DNA from: Kitasatospora arboriphila
GTDB lineage: Bacteria; Actinomycetota; Actinomycetes; Mycobacteriales; Mycobacteriaceae
Direction of reading: 5' to 3'
DNA: 64,000 bases
Assembly (NCBI RefSeq): GCF_000717275.1
Contig: NZ_JNYV01000004.1
Location: 62,001-126,000 of the forward strand
The first letter of the stretch is position 1. The number at the start of each line of letters is the position of its first letter. A program made the translations under genes and the position numbers. Shown piece after piece: positions 52,701 through 61,700 of the stretch. The notes below the pieces were generated by a model. That model saw only the letters and a program-made list of their open reading frames with translations. It ran no database searches and was not told the origin of the DNA.

Positions 52701-55700
52701 GATCTCGGCGCGCATCGGCGCCTCGACGGGAAACGCGATCGGCGTTCGCGAAGTTCTCGAGGCCGGCGACCTGGCCGAATTGGCGTTGTTGGTGGAGCAG
52801 TTCACGAAGACGACTGCGCTCACAGACGCACATCGTCCACGTCCGCCACGGCCACCCGCGTCGTCGGGACAGATCTCGATGATCCTGGCCGACCGCCTCG
52901 ACCCGGGATCCACCGCGAACCACCTCGAAGCCGATGTCGAGCTGAAAGGGACGCTGCATCGGGATGCGCTGATGGCCGCCATCGTAGACGTCATAGACCG
53001 TCATGAAGCGCTGCGCACCATCATCCGCCTCGAACCCGACGGCACTGCCTGGCAGGACGTCGTCACCGTCCGAGAAGCCCTCGCCGACAACGGGTTCAAG
53101 ATCGACGACGCGACGAGCGATGTGAGCGTCTCCGAGCAACTGATCGACCCCACATCACGGCCGCCGCTGCTGCTTGAGCTCTCGCGCATTGGTGCTGACC
53201 ACCACCGCTTGGCTGTCCGCTCCCACCACGCCGCGGTGGACGGGTGGTCACTGGGTGTCCTGGTCGATGATCTGGCAACGGCCTATCAATCGCGTGTCGA
53301 CGGCCACTCTCCCTCGTGGGCCCCGGCCACGCAGTACATCGATGCCACTGCCGCGGCTAGTGGTGACGAAAACGGCCGGGTGGCAGAGCAATTGGAGCGA
53401 TGGAAGCGCCGGCTGGCCGACCTGCCGCCTCGTCCTGAATTGCCGCTCGACCGGCCGGCCGTGCGCGACCGGAATCAGCCGGCCCCGGCTGCGGTGGAGA
53501 GACGAACGCTCGGCACTCAGATCACCGCAGCCCTGCGCGATGCTGCCACGGAGCGGGGAATCAGCACCTTCGCCTGGCTCCACGCCACGCTTGCGGTGAC
53601 CCTGGCGCGGTTCACCGGTTCGAGCGACCTGGTGGTGGTGGTACCGCAGGCAGGTCGGAGACGACCGGAACTCGACACTGCTGTCGGAATGTACGTGAAC
53701 CCGGTGGCAATACGCTCGACCGTCGGTCCCAGGACTTCGTTCGAGCAGGTGCTGGCGCAATCCGCAGACGGTTTGGCTTTCGCGCTCGGTAACGCCGATG
53801 TCCCGTTCGGCGAGGTGGCCGCCGCGGTCGAACCCCAGCGCGACATCACCACGGCGCCATTGTCCGACGTCTTGCTCACCTATCAGAACCAGCCGGCCGG
53901 CCGATGGGACGTCGACGGCCTCCAGATCGAGTTCCATCCCAAGGACCCCCGGCACGCCCGTATCCCGTTGCAATGGATCGTCGACGACACTGCGGATGGC
54001 CTCCGGGTGGAGTTGACCTACCGCAGTGACCTTTTCAGCGGTGATATCGCGGCGGCGATGTGCCACTCGTACGTCACCGCACTTGCCCAATCACTCGCAC
54101 GCCCCCAGTCGACCAGTGGGGAACTGGTTCCGGGGGAGCATCACTCGCTCGAAGTACCAACACCGCACAGCCGCCTGTCGCTGGTCCAGCAGGTACTTGC
54201 CGCAGCGGATCGAGATCCACTCGCTCCGGCATTGGTTTTCGGCGACCAGGTCCTGAACTACACCGAGTTGATCGGACGAGCGGAGGAGTTGGCAGGCGGG
54301 CTCCGAGCGGCCGGGGTCCGTCGCGGCGACCTGGTCGGCGTCGCGCTACCCCGCCATGCGGATGCGCTCATCGCCCAACTGGCTGCCATGTTCGCCGGCG
54401 CTGCTTACGTGCCGATCGATCCGGAGTATCCGCAGCAGCGGATCGCGGCGATCATCGAGGACGCCAAACCGACGACAGTGCTGGTCGATTCGCAAACTCG
54501 GCGCAGTGTCCCCGCCGACACGAACATTTCTGATGTAGACCAACACCGGGTTGCCGTTGACCACAGTCCCGTTGCTCACACACCGGATGTCGACGGCGAC
54601 GACCTCGCCTACGTCATCTTCACCTCAGGATCCACCGGCCGTCCCAAAGGTGTGGCCGTCACCCACACGAATTTGGCTGCCTTGCTCGACGCTGCCCGAA
54701 GCAGCTACGACTTCGGCCCCGGCGACGTGTTCAGCTGCACGCACTCCACTGCGTTCGACGTCTCCGTATTCGAGATCTTCGCGGCATGGACAACCGGAGC
54801 CCGCGTTGTTCTGGCCGACCAGGAAACCGTGCGCGACCCCCAAGCGCTGTGGCCCTTCCTGCGCAAACACGGAGTGACCATCCTGTCGCAGACGCCTTCG
54901 GCGTTCTATCCGCTTGCTGCAGTGGCAGTTCGAGACACCGATCCAGGTGCCCTTCGAGCTGTGATCTTCGCCGGTGAGGCGTTGCACCCGTCCCGCTTGA
55001 TGAGTTGGCACAGCGAATTCGGCCGCGACGTGATGCTAGCCAACATGTACGGCATCACCGAGACCACGGTGCACCTGACAGTCGGAGAGACCGACCCCAC
55101 AGACCATCGGTCGTTGATCGGCGACCCGCTCCGTGACACCACCCTGATGATTCTCGACCGCTGGCTGCAGCCGGTTCCGATCGGAGTATGGGGCGAGTTG
55201 TACGCGTGCGGTCCCCAGGTCACTCGCGGATACGTGGGGCGGCCCGGTTTGACTGCAGAACGGTTCGTCGCCTGCCCGGCACAGTCGGGTGGCGGGAGGA
55301 TGTACCGCAGTGGTGACATCGTGCGACGCACCATGGATGGCAAGCTCGAATACCGGGGACGGTCGGACCGCCAGGTGCAGGTGCGCGGATTCCGCGTCGA
55401 GCCAGGCGATGTCGTCAACGCACTCCAGACCTTGCCCGCCGTGGCCGAAGCGGAGGTGGTCATCCGCAACAGTGACACTGCGGCCGGCAGCGACATCGTT
55501 GCGTATGTCCGCCTTCGAACTGACCCGGCCGGCCTTGTGCCGAACGAGGATGAACTGCGTGACGCGGCGCGCACCGTCTTGCCCGGGTACCTCGTACCCT
55601 CACGGATTGTCGCGATCGACAATTGGCCGCTGAACGCCTCGGGAAAGAGAGATCTCCGCGCGCTGCCTACACCCGATGCGCGAGGTGCGATAGAAGCCGA

Positions 55701-58700
55701 GGGCAATGCGGTGCTGCCAGTCGCCGAGGTGATCGCCGAGGTTTTGGGAGTACCGCCGACCAGTGTGAGCCCGGAGGCCGGACTTTACGACGTCGGCGCG
55801 AACTCGTTGTCGGCCATGCATATCTCACTCTTGCTGACCGAACGCACCGGCCGCGACGTCAGTGTGCGGATGGTGGCTGAGGCGCCGTCCATCGCGGACC
55901 TGCAAGTGTCCGTCGACGCAGCACGTCCCCGCCCCACGCCCGCCGCCGAGGAGTCGATCGGGTCTGCCGCACCGCCGGCCACTGCCCAGCAACGAGCGCT
56001 GTGGGCACTGAGCCGGATCGATGAAGGTAGCGCCGTCTACCACCTACCCGCTGTGCTCGATCTGCCACCGGAAGCGTCCCCGCGCACCGTCATCGATGCA
56101 TTGACTGATGTGGTTGCGCGACACGAAGTCCTGCGTACGGTGCTGGCCGACAAGGATGGATTACCGCAACCGGTTCTGGTGCCGCTGGATCAGGTTCGCA
56201 CACGACTTGCTGCCCTGGCCCGACCCCGACCGCTGCCGGAATCGCACGCGGCTGCCAACCTTCATGCCGAGGCGCTGCGACCGTTCGACCTCGCAACCGA
56301 ATTGCCCTGGCGCGCAGAGCTGTTCGAGACAGTTGGAGGTCTAAGGCTGCTGCTGGTCGGGCACCACGTGGCCGTCGACGGATGGTCGATGACCGTGCTC
56401 GCCGAGGATTTCGCGACGGCTGTGCGGGCTCGCCTGGCCGGGACTGCTCCGGCCTGGTCGGCACCGGCGGCCCAGTACCGTGATCACGCCCGGCGGATGG
56501 CCAAAGCGCTGGGTACACCCCCACGCTCCACAGACCACCGCAATCGACTGCTCGAGCACTGGTCGCACGTGCTCGACGGTGCCCCGATTCATCTGCAACT
56601 ACCGTTCGAGTCGAAGACGGCACCCGTGCCTCCTGGTCCCGAGCCCGCCGACTACCTGGATGTCCCGGTGCCGGCCGAGATCCGGGACGCGCTGCAACGC
56701 GTTGCTGCTGCGGAGAGTGCAAGCGTGTTCCATGTGATGCACGCCGCCCTTGCCGCGACGATCGGTCTGTTCACCGGAACCGACGACATCGTGATCGGGA
56801 CGCCCACGGCCGGACGTACCCGGGAGATGATGACCGCGGTCGGTATGTTCGTCCAGACCGTGGTGCTGCGTAGCCGCGTGGACCCCGGAATGACTGTCCG
56901 CGAGTCCATTTCACAGAGTCGCGATGTGGTCACACTAGCTCTCGCGCACTCCGAGGTCTCGTTCGAAGAAGTCAAAGAACGCCTGGCGCCACCGCGGACC
57001 CTCGATTCGGACGCCTATCTCGACGTCATGGTCGCCTACCAACCGGCGCCGGTCTCCGACAGCGACATCTCGTTGACGCCGATACGCGTCGGTCAGGCGC
57101 GAGTGCCACTCGAGTTCACCATCACCGACCATGGTGACGGCAGCCCGATGCATCTCACGCTGAGTTACGGACTGTGGCATGTGCGGCCCGCAATGGCAGC
57201 GCAGATCGCCGACACTTTTGTCCAGACAGTGCAGGCCCTGTCCGAGACGGTGGATCCGGGCGTCACCACGATGCATGCGCTGACGCGCCCCGCCGACCAT
57301 CACATGCCCGTTGCATCACCGCGGCCACTGGTCGATGATGCACACCAGTACGCCGATGTGGTGGAACGCGTCATCGATCAAGCACGCCAGACGCCCGAAT
57401 CGATTGCGCTGGTGGACGTCACAGGCGCCCTCACCTATTCGGGCCTCATCTGTCAGGCGGCCGCCATTGCCGATGAACTGACGTCTCGCGGTGTGCAGCG
57501 CGGCGACCTCGTCGCCGTGATCGCCGACCGGCGGGCCGACACGGTGTCAGCCATGCTCGGCATCCTGTTTGTCGGCGGCGGCTACGTTCCCGTCGATCCG
57601 ACGTACCCGGCCGCGCGGATCAAAACCATCATCGCCGATGCCAGGCCGACCGCAATCATCAGAGCCGGCGGGGTACTCGACCGGGCGAACGCGGACATGC
57701 CGGCCGTCATCGACCTCGCAACGCTCGACATGGCGGGAAATCGCGGCCTCGAAGAAATCGACCGCGTCACAGCCAAATCCGGTGATACCGCGTACGTGAT
57801 CTATACATCTGGATCCACCGGGAAACCCAAAGGCGTGGTGGTCACCCGGTCGAACATGGCCACGTTGCTGAGCACCGCCCAATCAGCGATCGGGGCGAGT
57901 TCCGACGACGTCTGGACCTGGTTCCACTCGGCCGCCTTCGACTTCTCTGTATGGGAGATCTTCGGTGCGTTGACTTCTGGCGGCAGACTGGTGGTGGTGG
58001 ACCACGACACCGCTCGGGATCCCCATCACCTGGTGGGACTGCTGACACGCCACGAAGTCACCATCCTGAATCAGACACCGACGGCCTTCTCGCGATTGGT
58101 GCAACTGCCGGGCGATGACTTGCCGCAGTCGTTGCGTCTGGTGTTGTTCGGCGGCGAAGCACTCGACCCCAAGGCGTTGTCGCACTGGCATTCCCGGCGT
58201 CCCGAGGTGCGGTTGGTCAACATGTACGGCATCACCGAGACCACGGTGCACCTGTCTGTCAAGGACGTCGACACGTCTGACTCGCGCAGTCTGATCGGAG
58301 TGGCGCTGCCGAGCGCGGGCCTCGTGGTGCTCGACCGATACCTCCGGCCTCAGCCGGTCGGTGCCACCGGAGAGTTGTATGCCACCGGGCCCCAGATCAC
58401 CGCCGGTTACCTCGGCCGGCAAGACCTGACCGCCACCCGGTTTGTTCCCTCACCGTGGGGGCCGCCCGGAAGCCGGATGTACCGAACCGGCGATCTGGCC
58501 AGGTGGGTCGACGGCGGTCGACTCGAATACCTCGGTCGTGGCGATCAGCAACTGAAGATCCGCGGTCACCGCATCGAACCGGGTGAGATCGCGGCAGTGC
58601 TGCGGGCTCAGCCAGGAGTCAGTGACGCCAAAGTGCTGCTGCGTGACACCGATCGCCGGGGCGACGAGATGTTGATCGGGTACGTCATCGCCGACGAGTC

Positions 58701-61700
58701 GATGCCGAGTCCGGACCCCACGTCGCTGCGCTCGGCCTGCGCCGCCGCCTTGCCGGCCCATCTGGTTCCCGCCCAGGTCCAGATCGTCGCCGACTGGCCG
58801 CTAACGTCCACCGGGAAGCTCGACGCCGCAAGGCTCCCAGCGCTCTCCGCGCCGGTCGCCTCGCGTGCACTCGAGGGATCCGAGGTTGTGGTCGCCGCGG
58901 CCGTCGCCGATGTGCTCGGGTTGTCAGCCGACGAACTGGGTCCCGACACCAACTTCTTCGAACAGGGCGGCAATTCGCTGTCGGCTGCACGACTCGCCTC
59001 GCACGTCGCAGCGCTCACAGGCGCCGACTTGGCCGTGCGGTCGGTGTTCGATCGCCCCACCGTCAGTCTGCTCGCGGAGTACATCGACAGCGGCGTCGAC
59101 GTTTCCGGCAGCAACCGACTGCCGATGACCGCGCCCGCCGCACGTCCACGTCCCTCGCGCCTGGAGCTCACGCCGCAGCAGCAGGCACTGTGGCTCCATT
59201 GGCAGGTGGACCCGACACGTACCGATTACAACCTGAGCGGCCTCATCCCCGTCGGGGACATGCCCGTCGACGAGTTTTCCTCGCTGATGGCAACACTCGT
59301 CGACCGCCACGAGAGCTTGCGCACCAGCTTTCCCGCCGATGCCGACGGCCCGTATCAAGAACTCCGGGACAGCGGCACGGTCGGCATCGACGTGACCGGT
59401 CATGTGGTCGCAGATCCCGTAGCTGCGCTCGAGATGCTCAACGGCCCGTTCGATCTCACCAGCGAACTCCCGTGGCGAGTAGCGCTGTTCGAATCACCGA
59501 CGCACGGTAGGCAACTCGCGGTGGTCGCGCACCACATCGCCGTCGACGGGGAGTCGGTCCGAATCCTGCACCGGGAGCTCGCAGCGCTGACAGGCGGCGG
59601 CACCCTACCCGCTGGTTCACTCGACTACGGGGACTACACGGCCTGGTCCTCTGCCGTTCTGAACCACAACGGCGAGATACTGCAACGGTTCTGGGAGCGA
59701 GTGTTCGCCGAACCCGTGGCCCGACCACCACTGCCCGGCCTGCGCCCACCGGCCGGCGATTCTCGACCGGGTCCAACGATCGAAGCCCAGCTCGACCCCG
59801 AACGGCATCAGCGGCTGCGTGAGCAGGCTGCGGCGCACAACACATCGACGTTCATGACCGTGCATGCTGCATTGGCTGTCCTGCTGGCACGCCTGGGTGA
59901 TGACCCCGATGTGGTCATCGGAACCGTTGTTGCCGGGCGGGACGCGCCGGAATTCGCGGACACCGTCGGGATGCTGGCCCGAACAGTGCTGCTGCGCAAC
60001 AACATCGACATCAATAGACCGTTTTCGGCAACCCTTCGTGAGGTCACCCGGTCGGATCTGGACAGCTTCGCGCACTCTGCGTACCCCGCCGATCTGGTCG
60101 CCGGGCTCGCCGATCCGGATCATCGCCGGGGCTCGCGACCGGTGGTCGACGTCTTCCTCGCCGACCTGGGTAGCGCCGTCACCGTTGGGACACCAACGGA
60201 CCGAGACCCCCGCGGAGACCGAGCCCTGCGACTGCCGTCGCGGTTCGGCCTCGATCTGATGATGGAGGAACGTGGCGGTGCCCTCGTCGTGCGGCTCGCC
60301 TTCGACTCGGCGCGCATCGACCAGCCCGACGCCGAATTGTTCCTGACCCGACTGATCGCCTTGCTGCAAGCCGTGGTCACCGACCCGGCGCAACCACCGG
60401 CGGATCATCTCGGTGCAGCGCCCGGCGACCTCGAAGTGGTGCCCGAGTTCGACGCGTGGGAACCATTGCCGGATCTGCTACGCCGAGGGATCGTCTCGAA
60501 TCCGGCTGCGGTGGCGGTCGAGGACGGCTCGTGGATGCTCAGCTACCGCGATCTCGACGTGGTGAGCACCCAGGTGGCACGAACGCTGATCAGCAGAGAC
60601 GTCGGTCCGGGAGACGTGGTGGCGATCTCCGCGCACCGATCCGCGTGGTCGATCATCGCGACGTGGGCAATTGCCAAGACCGGCGCCGCGTTCGTCTCAC
60701 TCGGTGTCGATGACCCGGATACCCGCCGGCGTCGCATGGTGGGCCAATCCGATGCAGTGGCAGGTCTTTACGCACCCGGCGATCGCCCCGACGTCCCCGG
60801 GGTCGACTGGCTGTCACTCGCCGACATTGTCGCGGGCACGCCTGCCGATCATGCCCGCGCCGCATCTGCGTTCGCCGCCGAGGAACGGACTCGATCCATC
60901 CGTCCCAATGATGTTGCCTACGTGATCTTCACCTCGGGGTCCACCGGCGAACCCAAGGGCGTCAGCGTCACCCAGCAGGGGATCGCTCCACTGGTGAACG
61001 CAGTCATCGAGCACGTGGGTCTGACCGCGGCCGGCCGAGTGCTGCACAACTACTCCACATCGTTCGATGCCCACCTCGTCGAGTTGCTGCCGGCGTTCGC
61101 CGTCGGCGCCACGGTGGTTGTGTGCCCGCCGACCGTGATCGGCGGACGGGAGCTGTCGGCGTTGCTCAACGGCGCTGCGATCACCCACTTCTTCTCTACA
61201 CCCGCGGTGATGGCAACGGTCGACCCCTCGGTGCTTGAAACAGTGCAGGTGGTCGCCACCGGCGGGGAATCACTGCCCAGTGCGATTGCGCAGCAGTGGG
61301 TGTCAGGGCGCAGAATCGTCAACTTCTATGGCCCCACCGAGGCCACCATCGTGGCGACGGCGAACCCGGCAGTGGAACCGCGGGGACCGATCCCGATCGG
61401 CAGGGCCACGGGGCCGGCAGCCACCTACGTACTCGACCGCAGACTTCGTCCCGTGCCACAGGGCGTGATCGGCGAGTTGTATCTGGCCGGAGCCGGGTTG
61501 GCTCGCGGTTACACGCAAGCGGCCGGAATGACCGCGGGACGGTTCGTCGCATCTCCGTTCGGAGTTCCCGGCACTCGCATGTATCGCACCGGTGATCTGG
61601 TGCACCGCACGGCATCGGGCGACCTGGTGGTCCATGGTCGCGCCGATGAGCAGATCAAGGTGCGCGGAATCCGGCTCGAGCCCGCCGAGATCGACGCGGC